A DNA stretch of 64,000 nucleotides from JANQHO01 sp965218075 (GCA_965218075.1 CBDCJZ010000003.1:868001-932000); one strand, 5' to 3'; shown: positions 36,820 through 47,035, counted from the first letter of the stretch. The notes: generated by a model not told the origin, from the letters alone. A program made the numbers and translations.

Positions 36820-37339
36820 TACTACTTAAATTTATCTCTGTTATGAGGAATGCAAAAATAAAGAACTTTTTATACTAAAAACAAAAAACGAATTATTTTA
36901 AGCTCTAAACCTCTTGCCTCCCTACAACCAGTATCAACATAGCTTGACGGACAACACGAGATGCAGGCTGTTTAGAGAAGTTGCTTTTGAAGTTTATCCG
37001 GGAAAAGCCGGGGCTTGGCAGGTGGAATACATCAGCGGAAAATCTATTATCGGAAAATGCTTACAGGATTGGAAAAGACAAGTCTATGTTGAGCCATTCC
37101 ATCTTTATCTAAAGGCATAGATAAGTACAGCTTTGTTGATTTTGCTAAATTAAAATTTCAGATTAATGGGTCTTTCATAAGTTGATGTATAGAGTAATGA
37201 ACTTCATTATTGAGTCGAGAAAGCCACAAATTCATCGTTAATAAATGGCTCAGGCACAATTTTGGGAATTGGCAATAAAAGTGTTTATACGAAAAGCCAT
37301 TTTTCATTTTTCTAGTTTAAGATGATCCGAGCTTGATCT
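36820..37339 (+). other. Intergenic stretch with an unidentified 68-codon open frame
   Basis: The plus strand at 36914-37120 has an open frame containing REVAFEVYPGKAGAWQVEYI and ending FHLYLKA. Its amino-acid composition looks protein-like, but I recognise no family and it lacks a clear ribosome binding site; it could be a small gene or the remnant of one. The rest (37121-37339) shows nothing. Confidence 0.35.
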
Positions 37340-37433
37340 GATTTTGGTAATATTGAGCCGACTTTATGTTTCAAAAGGCTTTACCCTTTTTTAATGTAGA
37401 GAAAGTCTTGTTTTACTAAAAAACACTGAAATC

Positions 37434-40400
37434 ATAAAAAACTTTCACCTTTTAATCTCTATCTTTTTATTGTTTGAAGGCTTTTCTACAAAAGCTCAAT
37501 CTCATACTTACACAGTGAATGGACCCATCAAAGGACAAGAGCCGCTTTTAAATACGGACTCCATTGGATTCATGACCGTTTGGAATGCAATCCACCGATC
37601 TACTGCCTATGGCGGTACATCGGTCAATAGCTGGTCTTCAGCTCAAAGCATTGGCTTTCCCTTTTCTTTTTACGGTAATCCAGCTACTCATTTCTGTGTG
37701 AGCAAAAACTACCTGTTGACCTTTGACACTACAGTTGCGGGAGGCACTGTGAACAGTCGTATCACCACTAACAATTCAGATTTACCCAACGCCAAGCTTC
37801 CCGACCGTACCATCGCTTATTTTTGGGGTGGCTTTAGTTCGCCGATTGGCAACAACGATGCCGTCCAGATGAAGACTTTTGGCACCACTCCCAATCGACA
37901 GCTATGGATTAGTAACTATTCCTATAAATGCGAGGCTCAGGACTGGAGCTACAACTTTGTAGTTTTAGAAGAAACCACCCATAAAATTTACGTGGTAGAG
38001 GGCACGTGGAAATATCAAGGAGCGGGAAGCTATACAGTGGGTGTTCAGCTCAATTCCACCACTGCCATACAGGACTCCAATTCTCCTAATATTAGCTCTA
38101 TTAATGGAAGTAGTTTCATTCCCTGGAGCGATGCGAAATATTATGAATTCACTCCTCGTCTCTTGGTAAACGACAATGCAGGTATTCTCAGCTTGGACGC
38201 TCCAATTAAACCGGTTGTTCTCGGTTCTCAGTCAGTTCAAGTGAGTATTAAAAATTATGGAATTAACAACCTAGACAGTGTAAGAGTGAACTGGAGTGTG
38301 TATGGAATAGCTCAAACCTCTTATAGCTGGGCGGGAAGTCTAGCACCAGGTGCAGTTGCTGCTAGGGTCAATATCGGAAGCTATAATTTCACCCTGGGAA
38401 ATCCTATCCTAAAGATTTGGACTAGCAATCCCAATGGCAATCCAGACAATAATACTTCAAATGACACACTGGAGGCTTCTTTAGTTATTTGCGGTCTACT
38501 GGGAACTTATACCCTTGGCAGAACTTCCAGCGATTTTCCAAACTTTAATTCTCTTGCTACTTTTCTCAACAACTGTGGTATTTCAGGTCCTGTAATCATT
38601 AAGGTAGCTCCTGGAACCTATAGGGAGCAGCTTACACTAGGGAATATTGCTGGTGTAAGCCCGACAAATACCATTGTCATTGACGGTGGGAATAGCTCGC
38701 TAGCTAAGCTCACTCATGATGGCTCGATAAGCAATGCCACCGTAGCTTTTGATAGCACCAGCTATGTAAGCTTGAGGAATATGACCCTCGAAAACACCAA
38801 AAGCTCATCAACTGCCTGGGTAGTGCATCTTCGGAATACTGATTATATCGTCATTGACTCTTGTTTGATTGAGCAGTTGACGAATACAACATTTGACAAA
38901 GGGAGTATAGTGGGCTCGGACAGCTTGAGCAATAGTTATACACCTACTACGAATAAGCATTTAACCGTTTCTGACAATATCATCACAAAGGGTTTTTATG
39001 GAATATCTCTGAGCGGCAATATACGTGATAAAGATGTGAGCAATCACATCTTGCGTAACCGTTTTATTGATATTGAAAACATTGCCATTGAGCTGTATCA
39101 GCAGGACAGTCTGATTATCTCGGGCAATGTGACTGAAAATATCAATGGTAGTGTTGGCTATGGCATCTATTGCGAAGATATTACGGACTTTGAGATTAGG
39201 GCAAACAATTTGCTTGACTGCGGCTATCTGGGGATAGAAATTTTTGGAGGTAGCTCCAGCGGAACAACCCCTTCACTGATTGCCAACAATATGATTTATG
39301 CTCCCTATACGGCCATTAGCATGTCATCAGGATCCGCCCCCTTTTCTCTATCCAAAGTAAATATTTATCACAACACGGCTGTGGGCGACCCCGCTATAGA
39401 GTTTATTGGCGCTGACCTTTCTGATATGAGTCTCTACAACAACATTTTCAGCAACCCAAGTGGAGTAGCTTTAGTGGCTTTATCAGCCTTGCCACCGACC
39501 ATCGATATCGACTATAACCTTTATCAGGCAAGCGGGAACATCGCAGTGGAAAATCTTACGAGCTATGCAAACCTAGCCGCTTGGCAAGCAGCTAAGCCTG
39601 CACTCAATGCCCATTCTCTAGAAGGTGATCCGATATTTGTAAGGGCAACATCCCCTGCCGACCTACATGTATTAGACTCTTTGGCCAATGATACAGGTAA
39701 GAGTAATTTAGGTATTCGTGTCGATATTGACAATGATCCCCGTCCATTGCCTCCTTCCACTAGGGTAGATATAGGTGCTGACGAGTATAATCTGCCTCGG
39801 TGTCTTCTATCTCCAACAAATCTATCTGCTTCAATTACAGGTTCAACAACGGCTGTCTTGAGTTGGACCATTAGGGGGACTTCCAACTGGAATGTGAGAT
39901 GGGACACAGCTGGTTTTACTCCTGGAATGGGTAACTTTGTATATAATGCTAGCCGTCCTTACACTCTAACTGGTCTAAATCCGGGTGATAGCTATGATTT
40001 TTATGTACAAGACAGTTGTTGGGTGCACGATGTAAGTGCCTGGAGCGGACCTTACTCTTTCAGAATGCCCATTATCCTTTCTTGTCCTGCCCCTACAGGG
40101 CTAGGGGCTTCCATCAGCACTTTTACTACAGCCATTCTCTCCTAGACTACAGGCGGGGCTTCTAATTGGAATGTGGAATGGGGCACGGCTGGTTTTACTC
40201 CTGGAATGGGTAACTTTGTATATAATGCTGGCCATCCTTACACTCTAACTGGTCTAAATCCAGGCAACTATGAGTTCTATGTACGAGACAGCTGTGGTGT
40301 AGGGAATGTGAGTAGCTGGAGCGATCCTTATAACTTTAACACGCTTAGCTGTCCATCCCCATCGTCATTGTTAGCTACCCATATTACTCAGACTAGTGCT

Positions 40401-42533
40401 GAACTCTCCTGGGTTAGTGGCAGGGCTTCTAATTGGAATATAGAATGGGGTATGACTGGATTTACTCTGGGCTCGGGAACTTTTGTGTACAATGTTTCAA
40501 ATCCTTATATTCTAACTCCCTTGACAGTTGGCACGACTTATGATTTCTATGTTCGGGATAGTTGTGGCGGGGGCAATGTGAGTACTTGGGCTGGTCCTCA
40601 GAATTTCAGGACGCTTAGTTGTCCATCCCCATCGTCATTGTTAGCTACCCAGATTACTCAGACCAGTGCTGAACTTTCTTGGCTTAGGGGCGGGGCTTTT
40701 AATTGGAATATAGAATATGGTCTTTCGGGATTTACCCTGGGCTCGGGAACTTTTGTGTACAATGTTTCAAATCCTTATACTCTAAATCGCTTGACAGCTG
40801 GCACGACTTATGATTTCTATGTTCGGGATAGTTGTGGCGGGGGCAATGTGAGTACTTGGGCTGGTCCTCAGAATTTCAGGACGCTTAGTTGTCCATCCCC
40901 ATCGTCATTGTTAGCTACCCAGATTACTCAGACCAGTGCTGAACTTTCTTGGCTTAGGGGCGGGGCTTTTAATTGGAATATAGAATATGGTCTTTCGGGA
41001 TTTACCCTGGGCTCGGGAACTTTTGTGTACAATGTTTCAAATCCTTATACTCTAAATCGCTTGACAGCTGGCACGACTTATGATTTCTATGTTCGGGATA
41101 GTTGTGGCGGGGGCAATGTGAGTACTTGGGCAGGACCTTATAACTTTAACACGCTTAGCTGTCCATCCCCATTGTCATTGTTAGCTACCCATATTACTCA
41201 GACTAGTGCTGAACTCTCCTGGGTTAGTGGCAGGGCTTCTAATTGGAATATAGAATGGGGTATGACTGGATTTACTCTGGGCTCGGGAACTTTTGTGTAC
41301 AATGTTTCAAATCCTTATATTCTAACTCCCTTGACAGTTGGCACGACTTATGATTTTTATGTTCGGGATAGTTGTGGCAGTAGCAATGTGAGTACTTGGG
41401 CAGGTCCTTATAACTTTAACACGATTAGCTGTCCAACATCTTTCTTTTTGAGAATTTCCCATATTACTCAGACCAGCGCTGAACTCTCCTGGATTAGGGG
41501 TGAGGCTTCTAATTGGGATTTAGAATATGGTCTTTCGGGATTTATTCTGGGCTCTGGAACTTTTGTGTACAATGTTTCAAATCCTTATACTCTAACTGCC
41601 TTGACATCCGGAACAACTTATGATTTCTATGTTCGGGATAGTTGTGGGGTAGGTCATGTGAATAGCTGGACTGGTCTTGGTACTTTTACCACCCTTTCGG
41701 CCATTTTGCCCTGCCCATCCCCATCGTCATTATTGGCTACCCATATTACTCAGAATACCGCTGAACTCTCCTGGATTAGTGGCAGGGCTTCTAATTGGAA
41801 TATAGAATATGGTTTTTCTGGATTTACTCTGGGCTCTGGAACTTTTGTGTACAATGTTTCAAATCCTTATATTCTAACTCGCTTAACAGTTGGCACGACT
41901 TATGATTTCTATGTTCGGGATAGTTGTGGGGTAGGTCATGTGAGCAGTTGGGCTGGTCCTGATACTTTTACCACCCTTTCAGCCACTTTGCCCTGTCCAT
42001 CCCCATCGTCATTATTGGCTACCCATATTACTCAGAATACCGCTGAACTCTCCTGGATTAGGGGTGGTGCTTCTAATTGGAATATTGAGTATGGGCCTAT
42101 AAACTTTCCTCTGGGAAGCGGTATTTTCTTATACAATGTGTCTAGCCCTCGCACTTTAAGGGGCTTAAAGCCTAACACCTTTTATGATGTCTATGTACAG
42201 GACAGTTGCAATGTGGGCAATGTGAGCAATTGGACAGGACCCTTGTCTATTAAAACTATTATTGGTATAGATGATCTTCTCGAGCGCTCATTTCGCATTT
42301 ATCCAAATCCTAGTGAAGGGGTTTTCAAGCTGGAGTTTAGCTCCTCTCTCGGGAAGAATATGGAGATCCGTATCACTAATATGATGGGACAAATAGTCTT
42401 GGAAGATGAGATTGAGAGTTTCAGCGGAAGCTATAGAAAAAGACTAGAGATGGGAGCTTATCGCAGTGGAGTATACCTATTGCAGCTGATTACTGAAAGG
42501 GCTACTGTGAACCGACGTATCATTTTGCAGTGA
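37434..42533 (+). pseudogene. Giant T9SS-secreted beta-helix/FN3-repeat protein, start lost and interrupted by an in-frame TAG
   Basis: One continuous frame of about 1,700 codons encodes, in order: a signal peptide, an N-terminal domain shared with the gene at 1-1089, a right-handed parallel beta-helix region (~380-760; GPVIIKVAPGTYREQLTLGN, ending RVDIGADEY), nine FN3-like repeats of ~90 aa, and a C-terminal type IX sorting domain (SFRIYPNPSEGVFKLEFSSS ... YLLQL). The two ATG codons of the paralogue read ATC ATA here (37431-37436), so the signal peptide lacks a normal start; a TTG at 37470 would cut it in half. A TAG at 40143-40145 replaces the Trp of the S-W-T/L-S-W motif of FN3 repeat two. 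The downstream part stays in frame and free of stops for 800 codons. Probable young pseudogene; suppression or a non-standard start is the alternative. Confidence 0.8.
39807..42270 (+). repeat. Nine tandem FN3-like repeats, period 270 bp
   Basis: Repeat starts are at about 39807, 40081, 40351, 40621, 40891, 41161, 41431, 41713 and 41995. The core repeat reads (S/C)CPSPSSLLATxITQTSAEL, then SWxxGxASNWNIEYGLSG, FVYNVSNPYxLxxLTxGTTY and DFYVRDSCGxGNVSxWAGP. The units at 40621 and 40891 are identical for about 240 bases, and that at 41161 is nearly identical to that at 40351 (A-B-B-A' order). The last spacings are 282 bp owing to an inserted S-A-x-L-P linker. Fibronectin-III-type beta-sandwiches of this kind are common in secreted flavobacterial proteins. 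Confidence 0.9.
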
Positions 42534-42589
42534 GAAGTAGCAAAACTTTTACAAGTTTACTCAAAAATGATCTTCTAATACTAATTAAC

Positions 42590-42663
42590 GTTCTAAACAA
42601 CTTTTTAAATGTGCGGAAATAATTTCATTTTTGCAAGTTTTTTGCCATAGTTGGCAATTTGGT
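42590..42663. repeat. Dispersed repeat, copy 1 (partner at 57721-57783)
   Basis: The stretch ending ATAGTTGGCAATTTG is about 80% identical over its last 47 bases to 57737-57783. On the minus strand both copies can be translated as similar peptides ending in a stop (QIANYGKKLAKMKLFPHI here), so they may be the 3' ends of two copies of the same decayed gene or element. Confidence 0.6.
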
Positions 42664-43135
42664 GTAACGCATAGAATAATTAGATTTCTAGGCTTTCTAA
42701 TGAAGTACACAAATTATTATTCAAAAACTTCTCTCGTATTTCTTATAGCGTAGATTATCCTATTTCTATTAATTCTTTATTCGCTTTGATAAGTTTTTGT
42801 TCAATTTTTATTTTAGCGGCAGTTTGCTGCTGGATTTCGAGAGGTGGGAAAGAGATTTAGTAGTTTTAATTTGATTTAGTGAGGTATTGCTTTGTGCCCC
42901 ACCACGTTCTTGAATTTGAAAACATATGTAGAAGCTATCTGATAGTAAAATATTTTTCAAAAATAATCTTAATATTTTTTGCCTATTACTTCTTAGTCAA
43001 ACCTATTCTTTGATTCAAAAGTAAATTATCAAATTGCAAATGAGCTACTTTGCCGACAGTTGCTCTTGTCATTGCAATAAGAACATCATCTTTTTTATTA
43101 AACTCTTTTTAGTTTCAATTTGGCTTATCATTATG
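42660..43135 (-). pseudogene. hsdS: Type I restriction specificity subunit (HsdS) remnant
   Basis: Minus-strand pieces in alternating frames read FNKKDDVLIAMTRATVGKVA and LLLNQRIGLTKK, then ERGGAQSNTSLNQIKTTK, then ISFPPLEIQQQTAAKIKIEQ followed by KLIKANKELIE. These are the usual blocks of an HsdS target-recognition domain and its conserved coiled-coil region (typical: D-V-L-I-A-x-x-G-x-T-V-G-K; I-P-x-P-P-L-E-I-Q-Q-Q-I). Stops and frameshifts separate them. The fragment abuts the broken end of hemC on the same strand. No HsdM or HsdR is visible nearby. Confidence 0.75.
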
Positions 43136-43195
43136 AACAAGCGCTTATCTATAATCAGGACGTTTTGTACCGTTAATTTTATTTTTGAAATGTAG

Positions 43196-43413
43196 AAACA
43201 AATTTCCTTCAAAAAACATTCCTCTACTACCTTAGTGAAGATACCCAATTCTGCCAAATTGATAAAGGGGTAGTGAGGGGTCTTATCAGCTTGAGTTTTT
43301 ATCCGAATCAACTCGGTTTTTGTCCCTTTGCTTTTAAGTAGATTCTCTACCAAGACAGCTTGCTGTAAGGCGAGCTTGCTGTCGCGTGTGCCTATACAGA
43401 TGGTTGTGCTCAA
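43196..43413 (-). pseudogene. hemC: Hydroxymethylbilane synthase, N-terminal fragment
   Basis: Ten bases after the hemA stop a TTG opens a frame reading TTICIGTRDSKLALQQAVLV and later ELIRIKTQADKTPHYPFINL and AELGIFTKVVEECFLKEI, the clear N-terminus of porphobilinogen deaminase. Homology stops at about 43195, where the sequence becomes unrelated and then HsdS-like. The catalytic Asp and the dipyrromethane-binding Cys of the missing two-thirds are gone, so this copy is dead. hemA-hemC is a normal operon order, so this is the resident gene truncated by a rearrangement. Confidence 0.85.
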
Positions 43414-43423
43414 AAAAAGGGAG

Positions 43424-44662
43424 TCAGTTTTCAAGGTCAAAGATGTGACGGATGATGCGAAGGTTGCTGTTTTCGTCACTTTTAAGTTTACGGGCAAACT
43501 GCCCGGTAATGCGGTTTAATAGCTGGTTAGTCAGTGTTTCAACGAGATCAATATTAAGGCTAGGAAACTTTTTGTGCAGATTTTGAACTTCTATGTTTTT
43601 CCAGTCGTCCATTTTTTGACGAACTTCCCGTAGAATAGGAGCTATTCTACGGCTTTCCAGCCAGAGATAAAATTCATCAAGAGCTTCGCTGATAATGGCC
43701 ATAGCTGCCGGAATTTCTTTTCTTCTCTTTCGCATGCCTTCTTCTGCTATACTAGAAAGGCGATCAACATCATATACTTCAAAGCCAAGACAGGTATACA
43801 ATTCCCCAGCAATGTTACGCGGCATACTAAGGTCTAATAATAAGCGGTATTTTAAAGTTTTGAAGTGATCGACTTTAACGATTGGATGGGAGGCCCCGGT
43901 AGCTACTATTATTACATCAGCTTCGTCTAAACCACTTTTTAGATAGCTGTAATCCAGGTGTTTTACACCAAAACGCTTCGCCAAGTGTCCTGCTTTTTCT
44001 TCAGTACGATTTACTAGGGTAATGTTTTGAATACCAGTTTGATTTATCAGGTTTTCGCAGGTTGTACGGCCAATTTTCCCCGTTCCCAATACGAGTATTT
44101 TCGGTTGAGGATTTCCCAGAATGTATTTCTTTACTTGGCTAACCGCTGCGAAAGCTATTGAAGCAGCTCCGTTGGAAAGTTGAGTTTCGTTTTTAACCCT
44201 TTTAGAGGTTTGTATAGCAGTATTGACCAATCTTTCCAAAAAAACATTATGAGCTTGCTGTTCTTCGGCAAACTGAAAGGATTTTTTGATTTGACCAATG
44301 ATCTCAAAATCCCCCAATATTTTAGATTCTAAACCGCAACCTACTCTAAAAAGATGTTCCACAGCTTGGCGATTTTTTTTTACATTCTGATATTGATAAA
44401 AAAGCTCATAACTGATATTGGTGTATTTGCAGAAAAGTGAAATAATATCCCGTGGACAATTTGCAAAAGCATATATTTCAGTACGGTTACAGGTAGGAAG
44501 AATCATAATGCCATCTCCTTCAGACTTTTTATAGCTGTATATCAAATGACTGGCTTGTTCTCGGTCTAAATTGAATTTTTCCCTTATGGCTATATCTGCT
44601 GACTTATGATTAATTCCTATTAGGAAAAAATTAGAAAACTGACTGAGTTGGAAATTTTTCAT
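43424..44662 (-). CDS. hemA: Glutamyl-tRNA reductase
   Basis: The start at 44662 (MKNFQLSQFSNFFLIGINHK) is preferred over an ATG four codons upstream. The 412-aa protein has the catalytic Cys58 in MILPTCNRTEIYAF, GCGLESKILGDFEIIGQIK, the NADPH-binding ILVLGTGKIGRTTCENL near 185, and a C-terminal dimerisation helix. It reduces glutamyl-tRNA to glutamate-1-semialdehyde, the first step of heme synthesis by the C5 route. The gene looks fully intact although the next gene in its operon, hemC, is truncated. Confidence 0.95.
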   Translation of the reverse strand: MKNFQLSQFSNFFLIGINHKSADIAIREKFNLDREQASHLIYSYKKSEGDGIMILPTCNRTEIYAFANCPRDIISLFCKYTNISYELFYQYQNVKKNRQAVEHLFRVGCGLESKILGDFEIIGQIKKSFQFAEEQQAHNVFLERLVNTAIQTSKRVKNETQLSNGAASIAFAAVSQVKKYILGNPQPKILVLGTGKIGRTTCENLINQTGIQNITLVNRTEEKAGHLAKRFGVKHLDYSYLKSGLDEADVIIVATGASHPIVKVDHFKTLKYRLLLDLSMPRNIAGELYTCLGFEVYDVDRLSSIAEEGMRKRRKEIPAAMAIISEALDEFYLWLESRRIAPILREVRQKMDDWKNIEVQNLHKKFPSLNIDLVETLTNQLLNRITGQFARKLKSDENSNLRIIRHIFDLEN

Positions 44663-44929
44663 ATCACTGCACAAAAATATACCATTAAAAAGTTCATTAA
44701 TACTCGAAGAAGAAATAATGATATCCCAATTAGTTGAACCAGCTTATTTAGATTTATTCTAATTTAGATTAAGTTATAGTTCTTTGCAATAATAAGCTAA
44801 TAAGGGGTTTTTAAATTATGATATTTGTCATGCTTAACGAATATAATAGTTGATGGAACTGTATTTTGAAATGAAAAAAGCGGAACTGACTGGAAACTAG
44901 AATCGGAAAATATTCAAAATTAATAAGGG
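44663..44929. other. Intergenic region between hemA and the AraC remnant
   Basis: About 270 AT-rich bases between divergent units; the promoter of hemA must be here. No RNA gene or clear operator was recognised. Confidence 0.35.
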
Positions 44930-45739
44930 TATTTTTATGGTTAAAGTAGAAAATGGAGATAAAGCTTCTTTTTCACTTGAGGGGTTGTATTAATAAAAAC
45001 TTCATACAGTTTTAACTTTGCAACTAAAGGAGGCGCAATATTCTATTTCAATCAAGGGGTCTACAAACTCCAACTAGAAAGAGGAAAAAGCTTATTGTTT
45101 TATAATCCTTTAATAGCTTTGGAACTGGAAGCTGAGATCTTAATCTGCAGCTAATTTTTTATATATCACGGTAGAGAATCTTCATCATCTATTCGTGGAA
45201 AATGTAAATGGAAAATACTATGTAGATCGTACACTTACACCTATTCCCACTCTTAGTCGATAAATCAACTGTTCCAATCCTGGATAAAGTGATCCTGCCA
45301 AACAAGTATATCGGAAAGGGAAGGCTTATGAAATATTAGCTCTTTTTTAATGAGGAAGAAGATAAAGATGTTGAGTAATGTCCTTATTCTAGAAGATGAG
45401 AAGAATGTGAAGCACGGTTGCTTGGTTAAGAAGATACTAAAATAGTAACTCAAAAGATGAATCATTCTCTTGCTTTAAGAGAGCTTTCCCGAAAAATAGG
45501 GCTTAATGAACATTGCTTGGAACAAGGGCTTTAAAAGTATATATAGCAAAACGGTCTTTCAGTTTTTGGACGATTATCGACTAAATACAGTTTGGCATAT
45601 GCTGGATTCAAGTAAGTCGAAAGTAAGCGATGCTGCCTATCAGGCTGATTACGCCAACTTCAATCACTTTATTGCTGCTTTTAAAAAGAAGTTTGGAATA
45701 ACGCCCAAGAAATGCCTTATAGCTAAGATTATTAGCTAG
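44930..45739 (+). pseudogene. AraC-family transcriptional regulator remnant
   Basis: The N-terminal half survives as short pieces (ATKGGAIFYFNQGVYKLQLE in one frame, FNEEEDKDVEQ-like in another). The C-terminal DNA-binding domain is well preserved from about 45460: SLALRELSRKIGLNEHCLEQ, GFKSIYSKTVFQFLDDYRLN and SDAAYQADYANFNHFIAAFK followed by KKFGITPKK, the second AraC helix-turn-helix. The upstream part has several stops. An AraC regulator between divergent hemA and hemH is a common flavobacterial arrangement, so this was probably a resident regulator of the heme locus (inference). A free HTH fragment of 77 codons could still be translated from 45506. Confidence 0.8.
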
Positions 45740-45782
45740 TTGTTTACTATCAAAAATATCAAACTAAAAATAAAAAGGTCAA

Positions 45783-46808
45783 ATGACAAAGGAAGCCCTG
45801 CTTTTAGTCAACCTTGGTTCACCCGATTCCTATAGGTTGCCGGACGTAAGGAAATATTTGCGAGAGCTCCTGATGGATGAGCGTGTAATGGACTATCCTT
45901 ATTGGTTTCGATATCTGTTAATCGAAGGTATCATTTTACGCACACGTCCGCGCAAATCAGCGAAATCCTATAAAAGCATTTGGTGGGAAGAAGGCTCACC
46001 TCTGATTGTACTGAGCAAAAGATTAACTCGGAAGGTTCAAAAATATTCTGATATGCCGATAGGCTTAGGAATGCGCTACGGTAATCCTTCTATAGAATGT
46101 GGTATCCAACAGTTAGTGGATGCTAATCCTCACCTGAAAGAGGTTTTATTGATTCCATTGTATCCGCATTATTCCATGAGTAGCTACGAAACCGCAGTAG
46201 TTAAAACACGGGAAATAGTGAGTTCTATGTTTAGAAATTTAAAGTTGAAGATTAAAAAAGCTTTTTTTGATGACAAACGTTACTTGAAAGCTGTGGCAAA
46301 AGCTTTAAAGCCAATTTTAAATAGAGGATACGATCACCTCCTATTCAGTTATCATGGGATTCCCGAAAGGCACATACGTAAGTCAGATATTACCCACAAC
46401 CACTGTCTCAGGGTAGAAAACTGCTGTCAGGTAGATTCTCCGGCTCATGAGTTTTGTTACCGTCATCAGACTTTTAAAACTACTGAATTAATTGCCAACT
46501 GCCTTCAATTACCGAAATACAGGTACAGCACTAGTTTCCAAAGTCGTTTGGGATATGATTCTTGGTTGATGCCTTTCACCGATAAAACCATAGTTGAAAT
46601 GGCTCAAAGAGGCGTTAAAAAGCTCGTAGTGGTTTGTCCGGCCTTTGTAACGGATTGCTTAGAAACCATTGAGGAAATTGGTGAAGAAGGGCAGAATTTG
46701 TTTTTGAGAAATCAAGGGAAAGAGCTTATCCTCGTACCTTGCCTCAATGATCAAGACCACTGGGCTAAGCTTCTAGCTGAATGGGCCAGAGAAGATTTGC
46801 AACTTTGA
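45783..46808 (+). CDS. hemH: Ferrochelatase
   Basis: The 341-aa protein starts MTKEALLLVNLGSPDSYRLP, the ferrochelatase N-terminus, and has PLIVLSKRLTRKVQ, the LLIPLYPHYSMSSYETAV region, the catalytic His near residue 190 in LLFSYHGIPERHIRK and the metal-site acid near 285 in VCPAFVTDCLETIEEIGEE. It inserts ferrous iron into protoporphyrin IX at the inner membrane. It is intact although hemC at this locus is not. It lies 43 bp after the AraC remnant. Confidence 0.95.
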   Translation: MTKEALLLVNLGSPDSYRLPDVRKYLRELLMDERVMDYPYWFRYLLIEGIILRTRPRKSAKSYKSIWWEEGSPLIVLSKRLTRKVQKYSDMPIGLGMRYGNPSIECGIQQLVDANPHLKEVLLIPLYPHYSMSSYETAVVKTREIVSSMFRNLKLKIKKAFFDDKRYLKAVAKALKPILNRGYDHLLFSYHGIPERHIRKSDITHNHCLRVENCCQVDSPAHEFCYRHQTFKTTELIANCLQLPKYRYSTSFQSRLGYDSWLMPFTDKTIVEMAQRGVKKLVVVCPAFVTDCLETIEEIGEEGQNLFLRNQGKELILVPCLNDQDHWAKLLAEWAREDLQL

Positions 46809-46827
46809 AGTTTTGATGTTCAAAGTT
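46801..46827 (+). other. Perfect 9-bp hairpin over the hemH stop codon
   Basis: AACTTTGAA and TTCAAAGTT are separated by nine bases and form a perfect stem that includes the hemH TGA. It has no U-run after it, so it is not a standard terminator, but it may act as an mRNA 3' stabiliser or factor-assisted terminator. Confidence 0.4.
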
Positions 46828-46854
46828 TGAGATTTAAGGTTTACATTTTGGGGT

Positions 46855-46895
46855 GATGACTAGCTTAGGGCTTTTTGCTAAAGTTTTTTAACGGC
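46855..46895 (+). repeat. Dispersed repeat, copy 1 (partner at 62457-62495)
   Basis: ATGACTAGCTTAGGG and, 12 bases later, CTAAAGTTTTTTAAC recur with small changes at 62458-62495. Both copies lie shortly after the stop codon of a plus-strand gene (hemH here, clpC there). Similarity fades over the next 60 bases. Confidence 0.5.
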
Positions 46896-47035
46896 ATTAT
46901 ATAAATTGTTGCTGCAATCATTACTGCTGAGAATCGATTTCTTTTAAAATATGATAAAAATGTGAGCTTGTTTATTTATAAATGGCAGTAGAAACTCCAA
47001 ATACTCCATAGATCAATGCCCTAGCTATTGTTTTG

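Noticed and set aside
36914..37120. 68-codon plus-strand frame as a confident gene
   Set aside because: Protein-like composition but no family, no clear ribosome binding site and decayed surroundings; kept only as a note.
40143..40145. TAG (and TGA at ~49084) as recoded Trp codons
   Set aside because: TAG, TGA and TAA all end intact genes here (e.g. TAG for the porin, TGA for lptG and hemH), and other lesions near the TGA are frameshifts, so simple decay is more likely.
39807..42270. Repeat array as CRISPR or satellite
   Set aside because: The 270-bp units are in frame and encode FN3-like domains.
42525..42548. TTTTGC/GCAAAA hairpin at the end of the FN3 gene as a terminator
   Set aside because: The six-base stem is weak and overlaps the coding end; the following T-run is only four bases.
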